From positions 1 to 7,771 of the forward strand of contig JAFOYS010000012.1 of NCBI GenBank assembly GCA_017391435.1: a DNA stretch of 7,771 bases, in the 5' to 3' direction. Positions 1 to 6,027 of the stretch are shown piece by piece. Under the pieces are notes generated by a model. The model saw nothing but the letters and a program-made list of their open reading frames with translations, was not told where the DNA came from and made no database searches. Source of the DNA: Alistipes sp. Its GTDB lineage: Bacteria; Bacteroidota; Bacteroidia; Bacteroidales; Rikenellaceae. Within the stretch, counting starts at the first letter, position 1, and every line of letters begins with the position of its first letter. The position numbers and the translations under genes were made by a program.

Positions 1-251
1 CTCGACTGTCGCTTTGTTCTGAAGCTCTCAGCAGGATGGTCACCCATCTCAATACGCTCAGGTGCGTGGACAATATCAAACAACTCAGCCGAGCAACCTC
101 TTCTCTCTAACTGGTCAAGAATAGTACTACTATCGCCAATAAGCACAATACGGCAAGTATCGCCAAGTTCGCTCAGCGACGCTATAGCACCCTCGACAAT
201 AGCCTCTGGGGCATTATCCCCACCAAAGATATCTAAACCGATTCTGACCAT
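1..251 (-). CDS. plsX: Phosphate acyltransferase PlsX, N-terminal fragment cut by window edge
   Basis: PlsX converts acyl-ACP and phosphate to acyl-phosphate, the acyl donor for PlsY in the first step of phosphatidic acid synthesis; it is a peripheral, cytoplasmic-face enzyme. Only the first 83 codons are present; the family is usually about 310-340 residues, so roughly three quarters lies beyond base 1. The start is the ATG at 251-249. The N-terminus reads MVRIGLDIFGGDNAPEA, matching the family's opening strand and D-x-x-GGD-x-x-P signature (D7, G10-D12, P15), with F9 where Met is common. The segment IEMGDHPAESF at about residues 67-77 matches the conserved region after the first beta-alpha units. 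It follows rpmF by 61 bp in the same direction, the classic yceD-rpmF-plsX order. Expression probably comes from the promoter ahead of the DUF177 gene, possibly modulated by the hairpins at 264-313. The identification is firm from motif and context. Confidence 0.93.
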   Translation of the reverse strand, partial: MVRIGLDIFGGDNAPEAIVEGAIASLSELGDTCRIVLIGDSSTILDQLERRGCSAELFDIVHAPERIEMGDHPAESFRTKRQS

Positions 252-263
252 TACTTACAAAAC

Positions 264-295
264 CAATAAAGCACCGCCGAAACGATGCTTTATTG
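264..295 (-). repeat. Hairpin in the rpmF-plsX gap (10-bp perfect stem)
   Basis: The arm at 264-273 (caataaagca) is perfectly complementary to 286-295 (tgctttattg), with a 12-nt loop at 274-285. In the leftward transcript it lies just after rpmF and ends 12 nt before the plsX ATG. It is followed only by a weak run, GTTTTG, so it is not a strong intrinsic terminator. It could be a leaky terminator, a processing site that sets the rpmF to plsX ratio, or part of an alternative-folding element with the hairpin at 292-313. The structure is read directly; the function is inferred. Confidence 0.55.
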
Positions 296-313
296 AGTTA
301 ATGATTACTCAAT
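292..313 (-). repeat. Second hairpin overlapping the rpmF stop and the first hairpin
   Basis: The arm at 292-298 (attgagt) is perfectly complementary to 307-313 (actcaat), with an 8-nt loop. One arm touches the rpmF stop codon at 313-315. The other shares bases 292-295 with the right-hand arm of the 264-295 hairpin, so the two stems compete for those four bases. At 7 bp and AT-rich, this stem is weak alone. Confidence 0.4.
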
Positions 314-498
314 TAATCAACTACCTTCTTCTCGATAGCCAACTTACCACGGTAGAAACCGCACTCAGGACAAACTCTGTGGTAGAGCACTGATGCACCG
401 CAGTTTGAGCAAGCCACTACTGTAGGAGCTACTGCCTTGTAGTGGGTTCTTCTTTTGTCGCGTCGGGTAGACGAGACTTTGTGTTTTGGATGTGCCAT
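313..498 (-). CDS. rpmF: 50S ribosomal protein bL32
   Basis: bL32 is a small, basic structural protein of the large ribosomal subunit. The 61-residue product has the expected opening MAHPKHKVSSTRRDKRRTH, rich in Lys and Arg for rRNA contact. It also has a complete Cys4 zinc ribbon, CSNC at residues 30-33 and CPEC at residues 43-46, followed by GFYRGKLAIEKK. Intact cysteines mark it as the zinc-binding form; some bacteria carry cysteine-free paralogues used in zinc shortage. The start is the ATG at 498-496. It lies 27 bp downstream of the DUF177 gene and 61 bp upstream of plsX on the same strand, and no separate promoter is visible in the 27-bp gap. The length and sequence are typical. Confidence 0.98.
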   Translation of the reverse strand: MAHPKHKVSSTRRDKRRTHYKAVAPTVVACSNCGASVLYHRVCPECGFYRGKLAIEKKVVD

Positions 499-525
499 AA
501 TTATCTAAATATTAAGTTGTTAAAA

Positions 526-969
526 TTACTCCATTTTACCACTAATGCGCGCAATCATATCTGGATTACAATCCCCCTCACGGTGTGCGCGAATCATCGG
601 CAAGTCAAGCATAATGCTATCGTAAACAAACTGCGCAATAGAGAACTCGTCACCACGCTGGAGTGTCACCTGTTCGCCATCAAACGCAACTGCCTCATCG
701 CCAAAGAGAACGGTCATCTCTGCCTCAACATCAACCTCAAGGGTAACATCATCAAGACAACGGTCGCACGGTGTAACAACACTACCCTGACCACAAAGCT
801 CAATAACGCTACGATTGTGAGTCTCCTTATGACCAATGACGCGGAACGCAAAGTCGGCAGCAGAAATATCTGTCATCTCCATTGCCTCAAAAAGCTCCAT
901 ACCCACCTGCAACTCAAACTCAAAGTCGCTCTGCTGCACCGTCTGGGCGTCAATTACATATCTCTTCAT
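526..969 (-). CDS. YceD/DUF177 family protein (large rRNA accumulation protein)
   Basis: This 147-residue acidic protein belongs to the YceD/DUF177 family, whose members are linked to 23S rRNA accumulation and large-subunit assembly; the molecular role is unclear. Visible family marks are a CDRC pair (C68, C71) in the middle, the strand-rich stretch VTLEVDVEAEMTVLFG, and a C-terminal LDLP...H...C motif (L121-P124, H129, C134). The three Cys and one His could form a metal or structural site. The frame stays open upstream to about 1161. The ATG at 969-967 (MKRYVIDAQ) is chosen because it begins the recognisable domain and lies just downstream of a clear promoter at 994-1025; any longer start would fall inside or before that promoter. 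It is the first gene of the unit with rpmF and plsX, a family hallmark. Confidence 0.88.
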   Translation of the reverse strand: MKRYVIDAQTVQQSDFEFELQVGMELFEAMEMTDISAADFAFRVIGHKETHNRSVIELCGQGSVVTPCDRCLDDVTLEVDVEAEMTVLFGDEAVAFDGEQVTLQRGDEFSIAQFVYDSIMLDLPMIRAHREGDCNPDMIARISGKME

Positions 970-993
970 ATCACTTTTGTGCGCTTTAGGTCG

Positions 994-1025
994 CAAAGGT
1001 ATAGTATTTTTTTTGATTTTACAAA
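994..1025 (-). promoter_or_regulatory. Bacteroidota-type promoter for DUF177-rpmF-plsX
   Basis: Reading leftward, TTTG (1025-1022) is separated by 20 bp from TACCTTTG (1001-994), an exact match to the Bacteroidota consensus TTTG / TAnnTTTG. Transcription should begin near 986-989, leaving a leader of only about 17-20 nt before the ATG at 969. The AT-rich spacer fits the type. Confidence 0.8.
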
Positions 1026-1078
1026 CTTTTTCAAAAATTAGCACCCTCACCTTTCTTATATTTCTGCAAAAGACAATA

Positions 1079-1110
1079 TTTGGTATAACTTTTTCGTTAG
1101 CATAATAAAG
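1079..1110 (+). promoter_or_regulatory. Possible weak promoter for the SDR gene
   Basis: TTTG at 1079-1082 is followed after 20 bp by TAATAAAG (1103-1110), a poor match to TAnnTTTG, and the ATG follows 21 bp later. No better rightward candidate was seen in the 970-1131 gap. A one-mismatch box TATTTCTG at 1059-1066 lacks an upstream TTTG. This is tentative; the gene may depend on an activator. Confidence 0.25.
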
Positions 1111-1131
1111 AAATACTAAAAATATAGAGTT

Positions 1132-1902
1132 ATGACACAATATTTTGATCTTACAGGACAAGTTGCTGTAGTTACAGGCGCATCAACAGGCTTAGGGCTA
1201 CAGATGGCAAAAGCATTTGCAAATCAAGGGGCGAACATCGTTCTTCTTGCTCGCCGAATGAATCTCTTGGAGCAGAACGCTGCTCAGATTTCAGAGCAGT
1301 ATGGCGTAGAGGTGCTGCCAATGGTCTGCGATATTACAGACACTGACTCGGTCAAAAGAGCCGTCGATGCGACAATTGCAAGATTTGGCCGTGTAGATAT
1401 ACTTGTAAACAATGCTGGCACAGGGGCTATTGGCAGTGCTGAGACAATTACTGACGAGCAGTTTAAGCACGAGCTTGAGGTAGACCTATTCGGCACCTTT
1501 GTCTGCGCGCGCGAGTTTGGCAAGAGGATGATAGATGCGGGTTATGGCCGTATAATCAACATAGCATCAATGTATGGTCTTGTGGGTAATATGATTGCCG
1601 GCAGTTCTCCATACCACGCAGCAAAGGGTGGTGTGGTAAACCTAACAAGGGCCCTTGCAGCGGAGTGGGGCAAGTATGGCATTACTGTAAACAGCATCTG
1701 CCCGGGATACTTCTACACAGAGCTTACTACAGCCACTCTTGACAGCGACTACTTCCAGTCTATAGCCAAGCAGAACATTCCTCTTGGTCGCTACGGCCGC
1801 GAGGGCGAGCTAAATACCTGCGCGCTATTCTTAGCCTCGCCGATGAGCACATATGTAAACGGCCAGAATATAGCCGTAGATGGTGGATACACCAGCATAT
1901 AG
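1132..1902 (+). CDS. Short-chain dehydrogenase/reductase (SDR), gluconate 5-dehydrogenase-like
   Basis: This is a 256-residue classical SDR, a soluble cytoplasmic NAD(P)-dependent alcohol/carbonyl oxidoreductase. The Rossmann motif TGASTGLG is at residues 15-22, with R41-R42 after the second strand, which may favour NADPH. D67 marks the adenine-binding site, NNAG is at 93-96, and the catalytic residues are S146, Y161 and K165 (YHAAK). CPGY at about 189-192 and VNGQNIAVDGG near the C-terminus are also typical. The tetrad Asn position in helix 4 appears to be Asp (VDLFG, D118). Closest in feel are the gluconate 5-dehydrogenase and 2-deoxy-gluconate dehydrogenase groups, but FabG-like or polyol enzymes cannot be excluded and the substrate is unknown. 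It stands alone, divergent from the DUF177 operon and convergent with the FAD gene. Its start lacks a strong Shine-Dalgarno sequence. Confidence 0.87.
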   Translation: MTQYFDLTGQVAVVTGASTGLGLQMAKAFANQGANIVLLARRMNLLEQNAAQISEQYGVEVLPMVCDITDTDSVKRAVDATIARFGRVDILVNNAGTGAIGSAETITDEQFKHELEVDLFGTFVCAREFGKRMIDAGYGRIINIASMYGLVGNMIAGSSPYHAAKGGVVNLTRALAAEWGKYGITVNSICPGYFYTELTTATLDSDYFQSIAKQNIPLGRYGREGELNTCALFLASPMSTYVNGQNIAVDGGYTSI

Positions 1903-1911
1903 TCTGACCGT

Positions 1912-1963
1912 AAAAAAGCTGCCACCGCCGCGCGCTAACACTCCTCACTGCGTGCTGCGGTGG
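1912..1963 (-). terminator. Intrinsic terminator of the FAD oxidoreductase gene, overlapping its last codons
   Basis: Arms ccaccgc (1922-1928) and gcggtgg (1957-1963) pair perfectly. The stem continues inward after one mismatch through 1930-1935 with 1950-1955, around a 14-nt loop. On the leftward strand the stem is followed, after CAGC, by six T (1917-1912), so it should end the FAD transcript about 10 bp short of the SDR stop codon. On the rightward strand no T-run follows, so it probably does not stop SDR transcription. The FAD gene's stop codon (1937-1935) lies inside the structure. Confidence 0.6.
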
Positions 1964-3743
1964 TATCTATTAGTGTGTATACCTGCGTATAAGGGACATC
2001 TGTCCTGCCCACTCCGCGACGCATCATATCCTTGAGTGCATCAAGATGGCTGTAGTATATGTCGCGAGGCAGACACTTGTTTCTACGGCACAGAGTAGCC
2101 GCCATACCTACCACCTCGCCCATCATTGCCGTAGTACGCATCACGCGGACTGTACCTAACGCTATATGGCTCACAGAGATATCTCTACCCGCCATAAACA
2201 TATTACCGATATCCTTTGAGTAGAAGCAGCGGTACGGTATAGGATAGAACCCCATAGGGTCAAGGTGTCCGCAAGAGAGGTACTCACGACCAGGGAAGCG
2301 CAGACTATTCTCTGGATCTGGATAGTGCTGATCTATATACCACGAGGTAGAGGCTGAGCCATCTTCATAGATAACATTACTCTTCAAATCCTGCTCGCGC
2401 AGCACAAACTCACCCATAATACGGCGAGACTCTCGCTTTCCAGCCACACTGCTCACCCAGCCTAAGTAGCTATTCTCATACTCCTCCTTTTTAGAGTAGT
2501 GATTTTTAAGGTACGCCCAATTTGAGTATGCCACATACATTCCGTAGTCACGAATACGCTCTGCATCCACAATCTGATCATCACGCATACCTACCTCCCA
2601 ATACCACTGTCCTCGGCGAACAACCTGAACGCTCTGCTCGTCAAGCTTAAGACCCCAATCAATATCTGGGAATGGACGAGCAACACTATCCTCAAGGCAG
2701 TACCACTGCAGCGAAGCGCCCATAGTCATCGTATCAGCAACATCTGGTGCAGAGGCCTCTCCATACTCACTCTTAGCCTCGCGACCCATATGGGTCTCTG
2801 CCCCTGCAAGTACCGCAAGGTTAGCATCGCCAGTACAATCAGCAAAGAGTCTACCACTGACACGGATACGGCTATGGTCTATAACATCTGTAGCCACAAC
2901 CGATGTTATCTTACCCTCATCACTAACAGTCACATCTGTTACACGATAACCCATAAAGAGTGTTATTCGCTTCTCGGCCATCACCGCAGCAAGTTTCTTC
3001 TCATCCTCATATACATCTGCCGTACGAGCATTACCCTTTGTCACCGGCGCAAACTCGTTGAGCAGATAGCCAAGTGACGGATATAGTCCAATATTTAGTC
3101 TACCGCCAAGGCCTACACGAATCTCCGAAGAGTTATTTCCACCAAGCACCTTACGGTCCTGAATAAGTGCTACGCGAGTACCCGTACGCGCAGCAGCTAT
3201 AGCGGCACACATACCTGCCACACCTCCACCTACAACAACAAAGTCATACGACCCTGCTCGCTTTGGCGACAGTGGCAGACCAAGTAGACTCTTACGCAGG
3301 TTACGGTACGCCTCAAGGCCCTCCTCTGGAGCCTTATCAGAGCGGGTAAACAACAGCGCATCAAACCTACCATCAAAGCCCGTAATATCTCTTACAACAA
3401 CGGTATGTTCACCCTGAGCAAGGGCAATCTTTGCTCCGCGCTGCCAATGCCACTCAGACTTTTCATTACCAAACAGGCCCGCACTCTGCCCATCAACAAA
3501 GACCTCAAAAATACCTGGCGTCTTAGCCTCAGACCAGTAAGCAGTCCAATTACGAGTGCGGACATAGAGAGTATACTCACCCTGTTCAGGTGCTGTAAAG
3601 AGGGTCTTTGCATCTGCAACAGCAACACCCAAGCCGTGAGCAAGGAGCGGTGTTGAGCCTATAAGATCAAAGAATTGGCTATCTGCACTCCAACCACCAA
3701 AGTCGGCAAAGAGTGATGCAGGAAGTAGAATTGAGCTTTTCAT
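1935..3743 (-). CDS. FAD-dependent oxidoreductase (FAD_oxidored type) with N-terminal carbohydrate-binding-like region
   Basis: This is a 602-residue flavoprotein. Residues 1-135 form a Trp-rich, beta-strand-like region (FADFGGW at 12-18, TLYVRTRNW at 58-66, SEWHW at 96-100, FDALLF at 127-132) resembling jelly-roll domains found before this enzyme type in Bacteroidota. A dinucleotide fold follows: VVVGGGVAG (169-177, GxGxxG type), GGNNSSEIRVG (201-211), FADCTGD (300-306) and, near the end, MAGRDISVSHIALG (517-530), the second FAD contact region. The reaction and substrate are unknown. A role in oxidising a sugar or glycan-derived compound is inferred only from the N-terminal region and family habitat. 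The ATG at 3743-3741 is chosen over an in-frame TTG seven codons upstream, because that TTG lies in the promoter's -7 box. No convincing signal peptide follows this start, so the enzyme is predicted cytoplasmic. It is convergent with the SDR gene (32 bp gap) and divergent from the SGNH gene. Confidence 0.85.
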   Translation of the reverse strand: MKSSILLPASLFADFGGWSADSQFFDLIGSTPLLAHGLGVAVADAKTLFTAPEQGEYTLYVRTRNWTAYWSEAKTPGIFEVFVDGQSAGLFGNEKSEWHWQRGAKIALAQGEHTVVVRDITGFDGRFDALLFTRSDKAPEEGLEAYRNLRKSLLGLPLSPKRAGSYDFVVVGGGVAGMCAAIAAARTGTRVALIQDRKVLGGNNSSEIRVGLGGRLNIGLYPSLGYLLNEFAPVTKGNARTADVYEDEKKLAAVMAEKRITLFMGYRVTDVTVSDEGKITSVVATDVIDHSRIRVSGRLFADCTGDANLAVLAGAETHMGREAKSEYGEASAPDVADTMTMGASLQWYCLEDSVARPFPDIDWGLKLDEQSVQVVRRGQWYWEVGMRDDQIVDAERIRDYGMYVAYSNWAYLKNHYSKKEEYENSYLGWVSSVAGKRESRRIMGEFVLREQDLKSNVIYEDGSASTSWYIDQHYPDPENSLRFPGREYLSCGHLDPMGFYPIPYRCFYSKDIGNMFMAGRDISVSHIALGTVRVMRTTAMMGEVVGMAATLCRRNKCLPRDIYYSHLDALKDMMRRGVGRTDVPYTQVYTLIDTTAARSEEC

Positions 3744-3761
3744 ACAAAAAAAATATTTATA

Positions 3762-3793
3762 CAAAGTTAGTAACCTTTTTGCGGTTATGCAAG
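3762..3793 (-). promoter_or_regulatory. Promoter of the FAD oxidoreductase gene
   Basis: Leftward, CTTG (3793-3790, one mismatch to TTTG) is separated by 20 bp from TAACTTTG (3769-3762), an exact -7 consensus. The predicted leader before the ATG at 3743 is only about 12 nt, AT-rich and without a Shine-Dalgarno sequence. It overlaps the opposing promoter at 3778-3809. Confidence 0.72.
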
Positions 3794-3809
3794 AAAAGTT
3801 ATATCTTTG
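3778..3809 (+). promoter_or_regulatory. Promoter of the SGNH hydrolase-C1 peptidase operon
   Basis: TTTG (3778-3781), a 20-bp spacer and TATCTTTG (3802-3809) match both consensus boxes exactly. Transcription should start near 3815, giving a leader of about 12 nt to the ATG at 3828. It shares 16 bp with the leftward promoter, so the two probably cannot be occupied by RNA polymerase together. Confidence 0.82.
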
Positions 3810-3827
3810 TAGAAAACAAAAAATGTT

Positions 3828-4574
3828 ATGAAAAAGATTCTTTTTATTCTATGCGCTCTGTTTGCCGTTAGTTGTGCAAACAATCAGAGCGCCCAAAGCC
3901 AGACTGCAGAGCAGAGTAACATCTTTACTATCGACAGTAGCCTGCCCGTTACAAAGCAGTGCGATATGGAGTGGATTCTCCGCTATGAGGATAAGTACAT
4001 TAAAGCCCTCCACGAGCGTGCTGCTGTTGAGCCGAGTGAGTGCGATGTGTTGTTCTTCGGAAGTTCGTCTATCCGTCGCTGGAAGAGTCTGAAGGAGGAC
4101 TTCGCGCCGCTTACAGTTGTCAACCGCGGTTATGGTGGTGCGACTCTGCGCGACTTACACTACTATTACGACACTGTTATGGCGCACTACAAGCCTAAGG
4201 CTTTTGTATTCTACTGTGACAATGATTTGAAACCAAACTCCAAGACAAATATCACTGTAGGCGAGCTGTTTGACCTTATCCGACTACTCTTCAACCGCAT
4301 TGAGGCCGACTATCCAGGTGTGCCGATCTACTTCCTTGCAATGAAGCACTGCCAGCACCGCGAGGCTATTCGTGACCGTCAGGCGGTATATAACTCACTT
4401 ATGCGCGAGTATGCCGAGATTAGCGACCAAGTAATCTATGTAGATACTTGCACACCGCTGCTTACAGAAGATGGTCAGATTGACGCAAGCAAGTTTGTCG
4501 ATGACAAGATCCACCTCAACGAGAAGGGATATGCCGACTGGGTAAAGATTCTTAGACCGATGTTAATCAAATAA
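3828..4574 (+). CDS. SGNH/GDSL-family hydrolase, probable lipoprotein
   Basis: This is a 248-residue exported hydrolase of the SGNH superfamily (esterases, acetyl-hydrolases, lysophospholipases). Residues 1-16 form a lipoprotein signal, MKKILFILCALFAVSC, with lipid attachment expected at C16 and a flexible Ser/Gln/Asn linker after it. Block I is FFGSSSI (77-82), S80 the likely nucleophile, in the GSSS variant rather than GDSL. Block II is NRGYGGATL (99-107), block III YCDNDL (129-134) with N132, and block V DDKIHLNEKGY (225-235) with D226 and H229 as the remaining catalytic residues. The Gly normally at the start of block III (GxND) appears replaced or deleted. The substrate is unknown; deacylation of a glycan or lipid in the periplasm is plausible. 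It is the first gene of a probable operon, with 9 bp to the peptidase gene, under the consensus promoter at 3778-3809. Confidence 0.86.
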   Translation: MKKILFILCALFAVSCANNQSAQSQTAEQSNIFTIDSSLPVTKQCDMEWILRYEDKYIKALHERAAVEPSECDVLFFGSSSIRRWKSLKEDFAPLTVVNRGYGGATLRDLHYYYDTVMAHYKPKAFVFYCDNDLKPNSKTNITVGELFDLIRLLFNRIEADYPGVPIYFLAMKHCQHREAIRDRQAVYNSLMREYAEISDQVIYVDTCTPLLTEDGQIDASKFVDDKIHLNEKGYADWVKILRPMLIK

Positions 4575-4583
4575 TTAGATAGT

Positions 4584-5960
4584 ATGAAGAGATTTTTAAC
4601 ACTACTGTGCACACTTGCCTGTTTTGCGGCAGTAGCACAAAAGAGCGGTGGTATTGATGCCGCAATGATGCAGCAGATTCGCGAGGGTTACAGAGGCAAA
4701 GCCTCTGACAAGGCTGTAAAGAATGCCCTTGCCTCAACACCAATCTCAACACTTGCTAAAAACGGCGATAACTTAGCAATGTGCGACACTCACTTTAGGT
4801 ATCAGGTTAAGACAAAGGGCATTACAGACCAGAAGTCATCTGGTCGCTGCTGGCTCTTTACAGGTCTTAATGTGCTGCGCGCAAAGATGATAGTAAAGCA
4901 CGATTTGAAGGAGTTTGAGTTCTCACAGAACTACCTCTCTTTCTACGACCTGCTGGAGAAGTCAAACCTCTTCTTGCAGGGTATTATCGACACTCGCGAG
5001 TTACCACTTGATGACCGCAAGGTTGAGTGGCTGCTCAAGAACCCTATTGGCGACGGTGGTCAGTTTACTGGCGTAAGCAACCTTATTACAAAGTACGGAG
5101 CAGTGCCAAAGAGCGCAATGCCAGAGACATACCAGAGCAACAACACTCGCGATATGAGAATGATACTCTCACTTAAGCTGCGCGAGTACGCACTAAAGCT
5201 TCGTGAGGCTCGTAAGGGCGAGCTGAAGGAGCTCAAGACCGCTATGCTGACAAACATCTATGACATACTTGTAAAGTGTCTTGGTGTTCCTCCTACAGAG
5301 TTCACTTGGACTCGCTACAACAGCAAGGGCGAGCGTGTAGGTACAAGGAGCTACACCCCTCAGAGCTTCTATGCCGAGTTTATTGGCGAGGATCTTGAGA
5401 ATAACTATGTTATGCTGATGAACGACCCTACTCGCGAGTATGGCAAGGTATACGAGATTGACTACGACCGCCATATGTACGACGGCGATAATTGGCTCTA
5501 TATCAACCTACCTATTGAGCGCATCAAGGAGGTTGCTATAGCATCTATCAAGGACAATACGGCAATGTATTTCTCTTGCGATGTGGGCAAGTTCTTTGAT
5601 CGTAAGCGCGGCGTGCTGGATATCTCAAATCTTGACTACGCATCACTCTTTGCGACAGAGTTCCCTATGGACAAGAAGCAGCGAGTATCAACCTTTGCCA
5701 GCGGCTCATCTCACGCTATGACACTTATTGCTGTAGATACAGACAAGGATGGCAAGGCCACAAAGTGGATGGTAGAGAATAGCTGGGGTGCAAATAGTGG
5801 CTACCGCGGCAATGTTATTATGACCGACGAGTGGTTTAATGAGTATATGTTCCGCCTTGTTGCCGAGCGCAAGTATGTGCCAGAGGATATACTGAAGATT
5901 CTTGAGCAGAAGCCTATTATGCTTCCAGCGTGGGACCCAATGTTTGCTCCAGAGGAGTAG
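4584..5960 (+). CDS. Exported C1B-family cysteine peptidase (bleomycin hydrolase/aminopeptidase C type)
   Basis: This 458-residue papain-fold peptidase belongs to the bleomycin hydrolase/PepC group, which forms hexameric barrels with inward-facing active sites and trims peptides from the N-terminus. Residues 1-18 are a signal peptide ending AVA before Q19; C13 makes a lipoprotein signal a less likely alternative. The oxyanion Gln is Q83 and the catalytic Cys C89 (DQKSSGRCWLF). H377 (SSHAMTLIAVD) and N399 (VENSWG) complete the triad. The C-terminus PIMLPAWDPMFAPEE resembles the PepC tail (LPxWDPMGA) that reaches into the active site in characterised members. PepC of lactic acid bacteria and eukaryotic bleomycin hydrolase are cytosolic, so export here points to periplasmic peptide breakdown. 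It follows the SGNH gene by 9 bp with no promoter between, so the two are probably co-transcribed; a strong terminator follows. Confidence 0.92.
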   Translation: MKRFLTLLCTLACFAAVAQKSGGIDAAMMQQIREGYRGKASDKAVKNALASTPISTLAKNGDNLAMCDTHFRYQVKTKGITDQKSSGRCWLFTGLNVLRAKMIVKHDLKEFEFSQNYLSFYDLLEKSNLFLQGIIDTRELPLDDRKVEWLLKNPIGDGGQFTGVSNLITKYGAVPKSAMPETYQSNNTRDMRMILSLKLREYALKLREARKGELKELKTAMLTNIYDILVKCLGVPPTEFTWTRYNSKGERVGTRSYTPQSFYAEFIGEDLENNYVMLMNDPTREYGKVYEIDYDRHMYDGDNWLYINLPIERIKEVAIASIKDNTAMYFSCDVGKFFDRKRGVLDISNLDYASLFATEFPMDKKQRVSTFASGSSHAMTLIAVDTDKDGKATKWMVENSWGANSGYRGNVIMTDEWFNEYMFRLVAERKYVPEDILKILEQKPIMLPAWDPMFAPEE

Positions 5961-5976
5961 GCGGCCTTAAAAACAG

Positions 5977-6012
5977 AAAAATCCACCAGAGTTTACTTTG
6001 GTGGATTTTTTT
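5977..6012. terminator. Bidirectional intrinsic terminator between convergent genes
   Basis: aaaaatccacca (5977-5988) pairs perfectly with tggtggattttt (5999-6010), a 12-bp stem with a 10-nt loop. The T-run 6006-6012 follows on the rightward strand. On the leftward strand the stem gives TTTTT, then CTG and a further T-run. It sits 17 bp after the C1 peptidase stop and 16 bp from the stop of the leftward DUF4015 gene, so it can end both transcripts. Confidence 0.9.
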
Positions 6013-6027
6013 ACAGTGTTAAAGGCG

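Noticed and set aside
442..1041. 199-residue rightward open frame over rpmF and the DUF177 gene
   Set aside because: It is antisense to two well-supported genes, has no recognisable domain and no promoter; the composition is that of a shadow frame.
970..1161. Longer N-terminus for the DUF177 protein (64 extra residues)
   Set aside because: The frame is open but the extra part is Lys/Ile/Phe-rich translation of AT-rich intergenic DNA, resembles no family sequence, contains the promoter at 994-1025 and overlaps the SDR start.
1132..3743. A joint pathway of the SDR and the FAD oxidoreductase
   Set aside because: The genes are convergent, not co-transcribed, and no shared substrate is visible; adjacency alone does not support it.
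3744..3764. TTG start adding seven residues to the FAD oxidoreductase
   Set aside because: The TTG lies within the -7 box TAACTTTG, upstream of the expected transcription start; the ATG at 3743 fits.
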